Assembly (NCBI GenBank): GCA_013420905.1
Contig: JAAXNY010000008.1
Span: forward strand, 496,001-560,000
Length of the DNA: 64,000 nucleotides
Source of the DNA: Collybia mongolica
Lineage: Eukaryota; Basidiomycota; Agaricomycetes; Agaricales; Clitocybaceae
Direction: 5' to 3'
Under the pieces are notes generated by a model. That model was not told the DNA's origin. It did no database searches and was given only the letters and a program-made list of their open reading frames with translations. The position numbers and the translations under genes were made by a program. Of the stretch, positions 23,586-34,230 are shown piece after piece (positions within the stretch are counted from its first letter, which is position 1; each line of letters starts with the position of its first letter).

Positions 23586-26421
23586 CTACTTTCTAATTTT
23601 TTTGGTGGAGGGCACTTCCGAAGAGCTGGGCTCCAGAGGCCGCTTACCAGCCTGAGGTGATAACCGTATTGGAGTGCCCTCATCTCCTGGCTGGGGGCTA
23701 ATACTTCTGGCATGTAGGCGGGGAGAACGCCTGTGAGGCATTGGTGGGGGGTTGAGTGATGGTGGAACAAGCAATTGGGGACCGGTAGGCACTTCCTGTG
23801 ATGTAGCTGGGGTTGCAGGAATGAGCTGCACAATTGGATTGGACGATGCGGCTGAGGATTCAAGTGTAGATGCTGCATCCATTCTGTGTTCTGCCATTGA
23901 GTTGGGCTGTGCCACTGCCAAAGTTTGTATTGTGGCCGGAGGTGTTGTGGCTGAAGGAGGTGCTGTGGTGGCCGCAGCCGAAGGAGTTGTGGCTGAAGCG
24001 GGTGGGGTGGTGGCCGAAGGAGGTGGGGCGGTGGCCGAAGGAGGTGCGGTGGTGGCCGAAGGAGGTGGGGTGGTGGCCGAAGGACGTGGGGCGGTGGCCA
24101 AAGGAGGTGGGGTGGTGGCCGAAGGACGTGGGGTGGTGGCCGAAGGAGGTGGAGTGGTGGCCGAAGGAGGTGGGGTGGTGGCCGTGGGCATCCTGGTGGC
24201 CAAAGCCACCTCCGTTTCCGGTGCCATCTGAGTGGCCTGTGCAGCTTCAGTGGCCGGTTCACTATCCACATCCATGTCAGTAGCCACTCCTGACACCATT
24301 ACTGGTGGTGCTTCCGTGGCCAATATGGAGGCCTGCCTCGAGGGGCTGTCCCCCGTATCACTACTCCGCAGAAGAGGGGGGGGTTGGTTGTGAGTGTCAA
24401 CCTCCCTTACCCTAGGGGTTTGGACGCCCTCAACTGATTGCTCCCTCTCATACTTTGCCTGAGCTAGCCGCGCCTTCATGCGTTGCATTGTTTTGCACTC
24501 CAACCATGCCTCCCCATTGTCAAACTCACCCCCATACTGTAGCCAAGTCTTTACCCATTCCTGTGTTTCCTGTGCTGGCCATACATCCGTTACAATAATT
24601 GGCCGTCGGAATTCGTCATAGTGGTTTCGCAGTTCCCGTGGAAAACCTTCCAGTGGTAATCCAAGATACTCCGCGATATCACGATAGACAACCGTTAAGG
24701 CATCAACTTGATTCTCCAGAGTTGAAATTTGTGCCATAGCATGACCAAGGAGGGAGGGGACATCTGCCAAGCCAGGTGCTCCCTCTGTACCTGCAAATAA
24801 TGCCCCTATGTGAGATGAGGCAGCAACTAAGCGTCTGCTGGCCTCCGCGAGCGACATGTCGGCATTTTCACGAGGAGGGACACAGCTGCGGCGGGTTTGA
24901 CCGGCAGCAAAGTGTTTGTCTTGTGGCCCTGCAATGTGCATTTCAGTAAGCATTGTAGTGTGTGGAAAGGGAACAACTTATGTTTTTCCGCTCGGCGTTC
25001 CGTCCTCCATTGCTCTGAGGGGCTATCGTCCGTGTCTTCATCCGGCCGGGCTTTGTCCACACGTCCTTGGGCCGCCGCTTTCCCTGCTTGTTTCCGTTTC
25101 TTGGCCTGTTCCACCACTTCCTCTTGTACATCGGAGGGATTATCTGAATCTGGTTCAGACTCTTCAAGAACCTTCTTCCTTTTCCCCCCTCTTGGGCCGC
25201 TATGGAGGCATTTCGTCTTTGCCTCATAGCATGCAACGCACGCTCCACCCATGGCTTGTTTCTCACATGGAAGATTTCTTCGTATGCATTTTAGACACTT
25301 CTCGGCATGGTAGCGGCCTGTCCGCTGAGCTCGGCGCCATGGCCTATTGTCAATCCGTCGCTTCTTCTGTGTCGGTTCCGTCTCCCCCTCAGTTTCTCTG
25401 GCAGTGCCCTGGACATCCGGTATATCCTCTTCCTCATCCTCTGACGGCATAGCGAGCTCCTGAAATGACCGGAATGGGGCCTCATCAACCTCCATGTTGG
25501 TATTTTGCCAGTGACGGGAGGGGCCAGGACTCGCATTTCGTGGTTGCAAACGACGAGGAGCACGGGGCTGATTGGTTCTGGCACGACCCTCATCCATGGC
25601 TCCATCAGCTCTGAATTGCCGCCTAGCACCGGCAGATTGCTTCCCAGGCGCAATGTAAATGGATCCGGAGTCGTCGGATGGCCTTTCGCCAGCCTCGGAT
25701 TGCGTTGCCTCAACTGCGGATTGCTTTTGATGCCTGCCGGATTGCCTCGTGCCGCCTTCCAAGCCCCTTCCATCACGATCGGATTGCTTCCCTTGCCTAC
25801 TGGATTGCCTTGCTCCTGCTCCTAACGCCCTTCCGTCACCCATGGATATCCTCCCGCTCTCGTCGGATTGATTCCCCCTAATACCAGAATGTCGGCCACC
25901 ACTGGCCGAGCGACGGCCAGGAAGTGCGGATTGCTTTTGGTCACGGCCGGGGGGCATGGATTGCCTAGCATCGGTGTCGGATTGGTTTTGGCCACGGCTG
26001 GGGGGCACGGATTGCCTGGTATCGGCCTCGGATTGGTTTCGGCCATGCAATCCGATAGCCGTGGGTGCCCGGCTGGCTGTTCCAAGGCCTTGTACTGGAC
26101 CCTCTGTGTCTGAAATGATGAGCATGTTTGATTTATATATATGTTCATTTGCCACTTACCTTCATGATTCCGCTCCCACTCCTTTAGGATTGCTGGTAAT
26201 CGCGATGCCAGGACAGGAATGGGTTGTCGCTTTACAGCCTCTTTGACAAACTCAAAAATGAACAGGTTTGTGTTGCCGACGGATCCTGTCAGCTCGGCCT
26301 TGATGCTTTTTACCTCACGCCAGATCCGGTCATATTCATTTTCAAGTGTCCCGGATTTGATTGTGGATCGGATCTTCTTGTCAAGCAAGGAGATTGCAGA
26401 AGTTTTGGTGATGTGTTGCAT
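23586..26421 (-). CDS. KDZ cargo protein Z with Zn2Cys6-like cluster
   Basis: It is probably a nuclear DNA-binding protein. Exons 26421-26160, 26109-24978 and 24885-23586 join into 897 codons (introns 50 and 92 nt; the last junction was chosen because it is the only GT-AG pair that keeps the frame). The N-terminal 85 residues look folded. An Arg/Gln/Ser-rich repetitive part (RQS, NQSD words) follows, then an acidic stretch (SEDEEEDIPD), a basic QKKRRIDNRP, and the cluster CLKCIRRNLPC...ACVACYEAKTKC. Its spacing is C-x2-C-x6-C-x8-C-x2-C-x6-C, exactly that of fungal Zn2Cys6 DNA-binding domains. A heptad-like region (LLGHAMAQISTLENQVDALT) could be a dimerising coiled coil. The C-terminal part has about fifteen SATTPPP-type repeats and ends in the basic PSTKKIRK. 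CGG triplets, the usual target of such clusters, are frequent in the element. The gene diverges from cargo S. Confidence 0.78.
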
Positions 26422-26610
26422 ACTGAGTTTGATGGATGAGATGCGGCAGGGATTACAACGGCAGCTTGTGGTGGTTGAAGATAAACGGCAAGCATCAAAA
26501 GTTTTTAAAAAACACAGACATTACGTAAGTATCACGTGACCCGTTCGGCCTCTCTACTTGCAGCCGTCTGATCTCCATCATCCGATCAACTCCCTTCCTT
26601 TGCATCCAGA
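26422..26610. promoter_or_regulatory. Second divergent promoter region of KDZ element
   Basis: The 189 bp between the start codons of cargo Z (-) and cargo S (+) have no open frame. CACGTGACCCGTTCGGCC (26533-26550) contains a CACGTG E-box; no TATA box is evident. Confidence 0.45.
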
Positions 26611-27205
26611 ATGAATACACCCTCTGGATATACCACCATAGCCAATGCAGATGGGAATCCCATCATTATACCAACTTATATGATTGATGGTAAATCAGTC
26701 ATCATCCCAAAGTACCTGCTGCCGGCCACAAAGCATGCCCTAGCAGCAAAGAAAGTCCAACAAGGCCTGGATCTTGCATCCAGCAGAGGTGTGAGTCACC
26801 TTCTAACCTAACCTGAACTGTAACACATTATTTACACCACTAACACAGCCATTCAATCCATCTGGAGTGTATGGCAGCATGGTGGCCGAGGGGACTGTGA
26901 TGGTACCCATAGATCCAGTAAGCCTTCTCAATATATCTACAATTTCATTCTGTTTAATGCAAAATCAGAGCCTTACAGACAGAGAAATGGTCTCTCTACA
27001 TGCTGAGGCTTTGTCCATGCAACAGCAATTGGGTATCAGCTACAAAGATGCTGCCCATCGCCTCTACCTGGCTGAAGTAGAGAAGTTAAAGGCACAGGAC
27101 ATTACCTACAAGGCACTCAATGCTATCCAGGATGACATTTCCCAAGCCATTGCATACCGGAACTCAGTGGATAGCAAAAATGATCAAGAGGCCTCCCATA
27201 GCTGA
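26611..27205 (+). CDS. Small KDZ cargo protein S
   Basis: Function unknown. Three exons, 26611-26790, 26849-26917 and 26969-27205, all with phase-0 junctions and GT-AG introns of 58 and 51 nt, give 161 residues. The second intron has no stop in frame, so an unspliced form would also be translatable. The N-terminus (SGYTTIANADGNPIIIPTYM) looks beta-rich; the C-terminal half (SMQQQLGISYKDAAHRLYLAEVEKLKAQD) looks helical. No known motif is visible. It is the gene closest to the right inverted repeat. Confidence 0.65.
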
Positions 27206-27370
27206 ACCTGTTGTATATGCACAGTAATTGTAACTACTAAATTGCACCTATGATTTATTATATTATATACTGTGGTCAAATTTTCACCTCAATTGTATGC
27301 TCCAAGGCCAACAGTCATGTGCCGAGGGTCTGTTCCATTGTGGCCGAACTTCGGCACCAATTTCAGACTG

Positions 27371-27760
27371 CAAAGCTAATCATCACAAGCCGAGTCTGTG
27401 CAAAACATGATTGACGTACGGCCACTCGGATAGGCTGTAGGTGGCCCACTATCATTGCCGCATGGTCGAGGACTCATATGTAGTCTGTGCCGAATATGAT
27501 TGCCATACGGCCACACGGATTCGGCCATGTGTGGCCCACTAGAATTGCTGCATGGCCGAGGACTCATATGCAGTCTGTGCCGAATATGATTGCCATACGG
27601 CCACACAGATGGGGCCGTGTGTGGCCCACTATCATTGCCGCATGGCCGAGGACTCATATGTAGTCTGTGCCGAATATGATTGCTGTATGGCCACACGGAT
27701 GGGGCCGTGTGTGGCCCACTATCATTGCCGCATGGCTGAGGACTACATGTAGTCCATGCC
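27371..27760 (+). repeat. 90-bp subterminal tandem repeat of KDZ right end
   Basis: About four copies with an exact 90-bp period; the word CATGGCCGAGGACT-like recurs at 27461, 27551, 27641 and 27731. Units contain GCCGAATATGATTGCC, ACGGCCACACGGAT and GTGGCCCACTA. The left end has only part of one unit, so the two ends are not equal internally. Confidence 0.85.
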
Positions 27761-27964
27761 GAATATGAATACTGTACGGCCACATGGAAATACATATCTA
27801 TCCGTTGGGGCCGTGCGTGGTCCGCTAGAACCGCATGGTACGATTACATGTAGTTACATATTTCTATTGTAGCGGACAATGTAGCGTCCGCGGACCGTAC
27901 CATACACTACATTGTATACGCCCGCTGGACCGTATGGTACGTTACATTGTAGCTTACCTACCTG
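27717..27964 (-). repeat. Right terminal inverted repeat of KDZ element
   Basis: Read from the outside in, it starts CAGGTAGGTAAGCTAC and then follows the left repeat with few mismatches to about 27717. ACATCTTT follows directly outside and partly matches the ACATCTTC at the left. Confidence 0.88.
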
Positions 27965-28983
27965 ACATCTTTGAGCTGCACGTTCGGCGGATACCTGTCT
28001 ACAAAAGATTTTCTGGCCTTCTGTTGAAACAACAACAGGTCTTTCAAGGGCACATCCTGTGCCGAGACAAGCGGTGAGGAGGGGTCAGATCAAAAGGGCC
28101 AATAGTCACTCACTACAGCCAATAACCGTTCAAGTATTGATTATTCTCGAAGGCGTGGTCATGTTGAGCAGGCGCAGTGAAGTCTAATTCACTCCACTGG
28201 ACAAAGTCAAGTGCGGGGTCCCCACCACTGGTAATAATTGCCTCGGGATAAAAGAGGCCTTGGCCATACCAAGCATAGATATTCTGGTGAGCGAACTGAG
28301 CTGCGAGAAGCGTGTTTTTCGCTGTGCCGTTCAGCAGGACAGGCCGTGGAGCGCAGAGCGGTACCCTGGGACCTAAGCCTGGGGCGCCAGTAACGGGGAG
28401 GGAAATAATTTTGGACGAATAATTATGCGATGCTTGTAACTCGGTCGACGTCAGGCTTTTCAAGGTGTACGCGACAGTAAATAAAATGGTGCCTTCGGGC
28501 AGGCCCCCGTTCTCCTGGAGAAAGTGTGGGATTCTCATGATTTCCTATGTTACAGTGCACAGTGTTAGAGATTGGCAGGGGTAACCCCCGGGTTTTTCTT
28601 TGCTACCTGTACCCTTACCCTCCAAAACCCCTTACCCTCCAATAGGGGTAGGGTTTTTGGAGGGTAAGGGTACGGGTTCCCCGGGGTATGAGGGGTATCA
28701 AATACCCTCAAGGGTATCATGTAAGCTTATGGGTCAGGTTGCCCGTTTTCATGCATTTTTCATGCATTCTTGCATGGAACAGACATATCTACTCAAAGTT
28801 AATAGCGTCCCAGTCTTCTGCAAGCTTTTCTTCATCTTCACCAACCTCAGGAAGCATTGTAGCCGCCTTCACATCACCATCCTTGACAAACCCCATCCGG
28901 CTCCACCCTCCCACACACATCAGAGCACGCATGGACTGAACGGAAAGCCGGGAACGGAGATGTGATAGCAATATTCGCCCTTT

Positions 28984-29028
28984 GCTAAAAACACGTTCGA
29001 CATTGTCGATGTCGAACGTGTTTTTAGC
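28984..29028. repeat. Perfect 20-nt hairpin inside transposase coding sequence
   Basis: GCTAAAAACACGTTCGACAT (28984-29003), five-base loop, then its exact reverse complement (29009-29028). The inner arm encodes the conserved VERVFS; the other arm encodes an unusual KNTFDI where this family normally has a short TS-D stretch. Confidence 0.9.
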
Positions 29029-30940
29029 CATCAACAGAAGTTGCTGATACAATGATTAGATCACAATAGCACCACAGTACAAGTGAACAAACCTGGGATC
29101 AAAAGGTAATCTATTGCCATCTGTGAGAGGCATGGATAAGTGTGCCGTTGCTCAGACCACCAAGCGAGCACATTTGGAACATGCTCTGGATCAGTACTGA
29201 GGTAACGTTCAAGTTTGCCACAAAGTTCTGATGGTTGAGGCGCTGCAAGTGCGGGAAGGTCATCAAAGATGTTCTTGGATGCTGCCAAACTCTATGATAT
29301 GATATAAGAACCCTATCTTGCATGAGAAAATTCTAGACCGAGGTACCCCATCAGGACCAGGGTGAACTTTGTCAGAATGATTGGGCTTGTATCTTTGAAA
29401 CCTGTCCTGTACAATCCTCTCTGCTGTTCTGACCCACTCATCTTCCCAGCTCACATTCTTAAAATACTGCAGCTTGTGGCGGGGGTGGAGAACTAGAAGT
29501 GATTTGTAGATCAACAGAGACCAAAATATTACTCAGAGACGCACCCATCGCAATCCTATACACCTCCAACATGTTTGCCATGTTGTAGTACCGGTTGAGA
29601 GTCCTCTTTCCCATCAGAAGCGCAGCCTTCACAGAGGGTTGGAACTCAGCATCGAGATCAGCATTATCTGTGAGAACCTTCTTGATGTGGTCCATGGCTG
29701 GGATAACAGTTGCGATGCTGGGTGTACCATGTGAGAAGAAAAGAGTCGCATCCTTGAACACCTAGGTGTCGTCGATCCAGCATATTGGATGTGAAAGAAC
29801 TAAAAACAAACCTTCAAGGCTTCCCATAGTTGACGCGCAATCTCCCATTCATCATCATCCATCTCATATTGCCTCAGCTTCATCTCCCGGTCACCAGTAA
29901 TGACATCAAGTGCCTCCCAATACTGAATTGCGAATTCAAGCATGTCATAAGTAGAATTCCATCGGGTAGTCACGTCGCGAGGCATCATGCGGTCAACAAG
30001 CCTAAGCTCATCAAGGGTAGCATACCACTTTGGCAGAATGATCGTTGTTGAGTTTTTTATTGCAAATGATACCTTGCAGGGCTAAATTGGTGATATAGTT
30101 GGTCTACAGGTTCAACGAAATTAGTGGTTGCTGCACACCTTCACAAGCACCTTTCGTACAGGTTGCACATCCACCTCTAGACTGTCAAGGTCCCACTGTT
30201 CCATCTCTTCACGCTCATTGACCCATCCCTCAACATTGTTGTCATCCTCATCATCTGTGTCATCCTCCTTCGATTCACTCGCCCTCGTGATCAACTCCTC
30301 AGCTTCAATACCATCAGCCAAACCTCCCAACTCTTTCAAAACTTTGTCAGTAAGTGTCTTGTCCGTGGAGTTAGGCACATTGAATTGTCGGATGACAGTC
30401 TTCGCAACCAGGTTGACGATGTGGGCAAAGCAACATGTTTGGCTGGCAGCACCAGAAAACTCAGTGAGGAGGTTCTTCAGTTCATCAATCATTGTGTCGT
30501 TGTTTGATGCATTATCGCAGGTAACACTGAGGATCTGAAGCCATAGTCAGGATAGAAACTTATTGTACATGGTTGGATTTTCGAAACTCACCTTATCACT
30601 TATTCCAAAATTTTCAAGAACCTTGGCAAATGCAGCGGCGAGATTGAGCCCAGAGTGTGACTTCGCAACTTCAACTAGATCCAGCAGCATGCAAACTGGG
30701 ACACCTTTGTCCTCAAAATGGACTGTGATTGCAATGTATGCTTTGTGATTAGGCGAAGTCCAGGCATTGGTTGCAAAACTCAAGGCTCCATCGTATTCCT
30801 AGTGCAGTTATTGAGCTTCGTGTTTATCTTCAGAATTTCACTTAATGCGCACCTGTAGCATCCTCGCAATCCTCTCTCAACAACAAATGAACACTTGTCT
30901 AACATCGCGAGATACAGTCTCAGGTGATGGAATGTAGTAA

Positions 30941-31830
30941 CTTGGGTGGAGTGGGCCAACACACTGTGTGGCAGGTACTCGTTCTTTATTTCTTTTCTTA
31001 GGAGAAATAAGTCCATTCCACATTCAGGAAGTTGTAAATGACTAGAAACAACATAGGTGATAGTTTGTGGAGGTCATGGGACCATGGGAAAATGTTACAA
31101 AGTAAACAAGCAATGCCTGTGCACAAAACCCAATGCCTGGCTATGGAGAAAACACAAAAACCATCAGAACTAACTTTTCCCAGGATCATGGACACTAAAT
31201 AAGCATTCAGATTGTTGTCATGTATTTGGTATACTTATGTGGTGGAATAGATCATGTGACATGTGACAATAAATAGAGAAATCAATCCTCTTTGTATTTC
31301 AGGTAAATATAGTAGTAGTGGTTGATTATTCCTATGTTTAGCATAATTTCCCACAAGGGTCATGTTTGGTCAGGGTCATTGTTGTTATAAGATGTTTATC
31401 CACCCCTGACATAATACAGACCCCCAAAACTAGCTGAATCTGGACATTTCTAATATTTCGCTCAAAATAGACTGTGGGAAAAATGTGCTCAACAAGGAAA
31501 TTGTAGAGCCATGTTTGTACATTCCAAACATATAAAAATAAAGTTAATAGCTTTACTGGTTATGGAGAAAATCACAAAATAAATTCTGAAATGCAATGCT
31601 CAGAAATATTAGATATGCATAATTTTGATGGCATCATCAAAAGCATTATGTAAGCATCCCAAATACATGCAAATTATGTCACAATACTTTGTATTTGTGG
31701 AGAAATGCTGTAAAAAGCCATAAGAGAAGAAAAATCCCATTATGGAAATATTTTCCCGCGGTGTTGAAATATGAATCAATGAATGAATGAATCACCTTTC
31801 TGCCCGAAAACTGGGTTGATAAAGAACTCA
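30941..31830 (+). mobile_element. 0.9-kb repeat, copy A (inside hAT transposase)
   Basis: 890 bp from CTTGGGTGGAGTGGGCC to GATAAAGAACTCA, flanked by TAA on both sides. Removing the element and one TAA restores the transposase codons for PDYYIPS, so the boundaries and a 3-bp (TTA/TAA) target duplication are well supported. The ends are not inverted repeats of each other. It has no coding capacity; a short ATGAATGAATGA-type microsatellite sits near the 3' end. Confidence 0.85.
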
Positions 31831-33602
31831 TAATCAGGCTGTCTGGTCTTCATCAAACACTGGAAGCCGCGATCTTTCACGATCTGGAAGGGCCGTGTGC
31901 TTTCAGCCACCCAATGCACAATCTCGGCACTGTTGAGTGAGCTGTGAGCCATTAGGTCAGATCTCAGACGATTGGATGTACCATGACTCTGTTTTAGTAT
32001 GCTGCCAATGTGAGTATGTCACCTTCTCCTTTCCCACCCTCTCGAATGCAGCTGTGATAGAACTGTCCCTTGTGATCATCTTTGCGAGGACATCTCTAGC
32101 AGTATGGACATCTTTCATGTGACCTGCAGCTTCAATTGCATCCTCCCCCCAACAGATCTTCGCATGCCACCTCAAGTTGCTTGTCGACGTTGCATCCCCT
32201 GTGTTCAAATAACGCCGAACATGCCGACCATTTCTTCCTTTAGCCTTGCAGTTTTTTGCTCCACACTCAAAAATGTGAACGCAGTGGCCATCAAGGTGGT
32301 CAATGAGGGGGGTCGGTTTAAAGAATGCATAGATGGGGGAATTCCAATCCTTTGCAAGGCATGCTGCTTGTTCTGTGAGGTGCATTGCTTATATCCATGG
32401 CTTATTCACTTACTCAGCTCGTCCTCGGGGGATTCTTCAGGCTCCTCATCATCTACATCAATAAGTTCTGGTGCATCATCTTCACTGTCATCACTACCAT
32501 CAGAAGCCGAGCTGAAAATGCAGTCGCGATTGGTTGGCTGTGTGCATTGTTGACAAGCAAGATTGTCTTCATCTTCAACCTCTTTGATCTCTACCGTTTT
32601 CTGCCAAGAAGAAGTACTGAGGGCCGTACTGGGGCCTTTCAATGTATCTGTCGCTTTGGGTTTGGGTTGCATGGAGGTTTTCACCTTTTTATTCCTTGGT
32701 AAGAGTGGATCAGCATTCTCTGTTAACTGAGCGGTCTCTTTACGCTTGCGAGGACCCTCAATGATGTTGTCCGAGTTTGTGGGAGGCATGGCTGGAGAAG
32801 CGAGATGCAGTGCAAGAGAGACGTTATTGGTATTTCATTCGTTTGTCTTATCAAAAAAAAAACTCATTATGTTGTGCTACAGGAAGCGGGGATGCTCGGT
32901 CAGCCGATAGACCTTAAATAAGTTTTGTTCGTGCTCCGAGTTGTGTTACAGGAGGCGTGGATGCCCATTGCTCTGTCGGCCGACCCATTGTAATTTGATT
33001 TGCTCTGTAATGGATGAAACAGATGTTGATGGTGTGATGCATTGCAACCATCTAACCTTGTTATGAATTACTGAAGAAAACCCCTCGAAAACCCTCTAAA
33101 AGTCCCTACAGGTAGGGGTTTTGTGAGGGTACAGGATGTGATACCCGTACCCATACCCCCCCATACCCTTACCCGATACCCCCAGGGGTATGCATACCCC
33201 TGCCAATCTCTAAGTGCACTGTGATAGGTCTACAGCCATTTATCAGTATTTAAATATGTTATGCATGCAGATCCACATACTGATTGCCTTGCACAACTTC
33301 TGCCAAAAGCCCAGTATTATGCTTGAGCCGTAGACATACCGAATATTGCCCTGGACCCCAGAACTTGGTGCTGAAATCGGAGAAAGGCATGTGGCCTTGG
33401 AGTACACCTGATCCTCGTTAATGAAGACATTGAAGCATGAACGATAGTCGGTGGGCAGGGGCAGCAGAGTGGAGAACAAGATGTATGGAATAGCCTGACT
33501 AGCATGTCCAAGTGCCTCAATGTGTAGATTGTGGGGGAAGGAGGGCGGAGGGTAGAGACCGCTGACAGGGTGGCCAGATAGGTCAACGATATGTGTACTG
33601 AC

Positions 33603-34230
33603 CAGTGTTGTCAAGGTCGATATGACCCTGGTCAATCGGAGGTCAGTCTGAACAGGTTGGTCTGTTGGACTCGACCGGTCAAGTGGGTCGATGGTGGTCT
33701 ATACCTTTTTTGGAAACATGCCATGTGCTCTCTAGCACTTCTCTTCGGTTGGATACAAATAGTATAAATAAGTGATGACTATTGGCCTGAACGTTCCTGG
33801 CTACTCATCCTTTGCTCAAATGCCTCCCAAAAGTTGGGCCTGGAACCACTTCTACACTGATGGCAAGAAGTACAAGAATAACAAGTATGACTCAAATGCC
33901 TGGTGTAATGCTTGTACCCAGAAAGACCCTGATACCGCTCAAGGATCTCTTCATCTATCCTGAAGATCCAGCAGCACATTCCGATTTGGAATTCTATTGG
34001 AAGAGTGGTGTTGCGAAACTAGAGGAGACAATGGCTGCATATGAACTTGTTTCAGAGTTGGGGATGAACGCGGATGACTTGTAGACCTGAACAACGTTAG
34101 CAATGCCCAATATAGAAATGATATCCTAATTAAGAAAACCCTGTGACCGGTCTGACCATTGTTGACCATTTGGTCAATATAGACCGGTCCTGCCAACCGA
34201 CTGGTCAGACCTTGGGTCGTGACAACACTG
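33603..34230. mobile_element. Internally deleted hAT (MITE-like) in TEA exon
   Basis: 628 bp with terminal inverted CAGTGTTGTCA and perfect 8-bp duplication GTACTGAC (33595-33602, 34231-34238). Inside, on the plus strand, PPKSWAWNHFYTDGKKYKNN...AWCNAC (33820-33915) is the start of a hAT BED zinc finger and EDPAAHSDLEFYW...NADDL (33960-34083) looks like a transposase C-terminus, so this is a deletion derivative of an autonomous hAT. Confidence 0.9.

Larger units (their letters stand above)
14045..27964. mobile_element. Complete KDZ (CxC2-type) DNA transposon with four cargo genes
   Basis: It is bounded by inverted repeats of about 245 bp (14045-14289 and 27717-27964) that agree almost base for base. 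Flanking ACATCTTC (14038-14045) and ACATCTTT (27965-27972) share seven bases and are a candidate target duplication of 7-8 bp; KDZ elements are known to be large, to have inverted repeats and to carry several genes. Order: cargo D (16499-14361, -), KDZ transposase (20295-16586, -), cargo P (20584-23501, +), cargo Z (26421-23586, -), cargo S (26611-27205, +). All five can be spliced into open frames with introns of about 50 nt (one of 254 and one of 92), so the element looks recent and possibly active. No TET/JBP oxygenase gene, known from some KDZ elements, was found. GGCCGA/TCGGCC and CAATCCG/CGGATTG motifs are remarkably frequent all through it. Confidence 0.88.
28789..32789 (-). pseudogene. 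hAT transposase, broken
   Basis: In order on the minus strand: an acidic/basic N-terminus from 32789; a BED-type zinc-finger region (CGAKNCKAKG ... STSNLRWHAKICW) near 32280-32140; IVHWVAESTRPFQIVKDRGF near 31900; then, beyond an inserted 0.9-kb repeat, YYIPSPETVSRDV near 30930; ATNAWTSPNHKAY near 30770; CCFAHIVNL near 30430; DVTTRWNSTYDML near 29970; and the C-terminal dimerisation region VERVFSKGRILLSHLRSRLS near 28960. A stop lies shortly after VSRDVRQVF, and the repeat insertion splits the codons of PDYYIPS. Many exons with short introns can be followed. It is a nearly full-length but inactive transposase. Confidence 0.8.
28562..33212 (-). mobile_element. hAT transposon in a TEA gene intron
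   Basis: Ends carry TAGAGATTGGCAGGGGTA in inverted orientation (28566-28583 and 33195-33212). Flanks AGTGCACA (28554-28561) and AGTGCACT (33213-33220) agree in seven of eight bases, a plausible target duplication if the left end keeps four extra bases. Subterminal regions (28600-28730 and 33080-33200) are packed with TACCC/GGGTA words in both orientations, likely transposase sites. The transposase frame is broken and interrupted by a 0.9-kb repeat. Confidence 0.8.

Noticed and set aside
23752..24283. Plus-strand open frames rich in Val/Ala/Glu/Gly or Trp/Pro/Lys
   Set aside because: They are opposite-strand shadows of the SATTPPP repeats of cargo Z.
27376..27795. Minus-strand open frame of 139 codons with 30-residue repeats
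   Set aside because: It is an effect of the 90-bp period (a multiple of three) of the subterminal repeat; there is no start context or known motif.
14045..27964. Presence of a TET/JBP dioxygenase gene, as reported for some KDZ elements
   Set aside because: No HxD...H dioxygenase motif was seen in any of the five genes.
30998..31195. 65-codon frame identical in copies A and C of the 0.9-kb repeat
   Set aside because: Identity reflects the recent common origin of the copies; the frame is broken in copies B, D and E.
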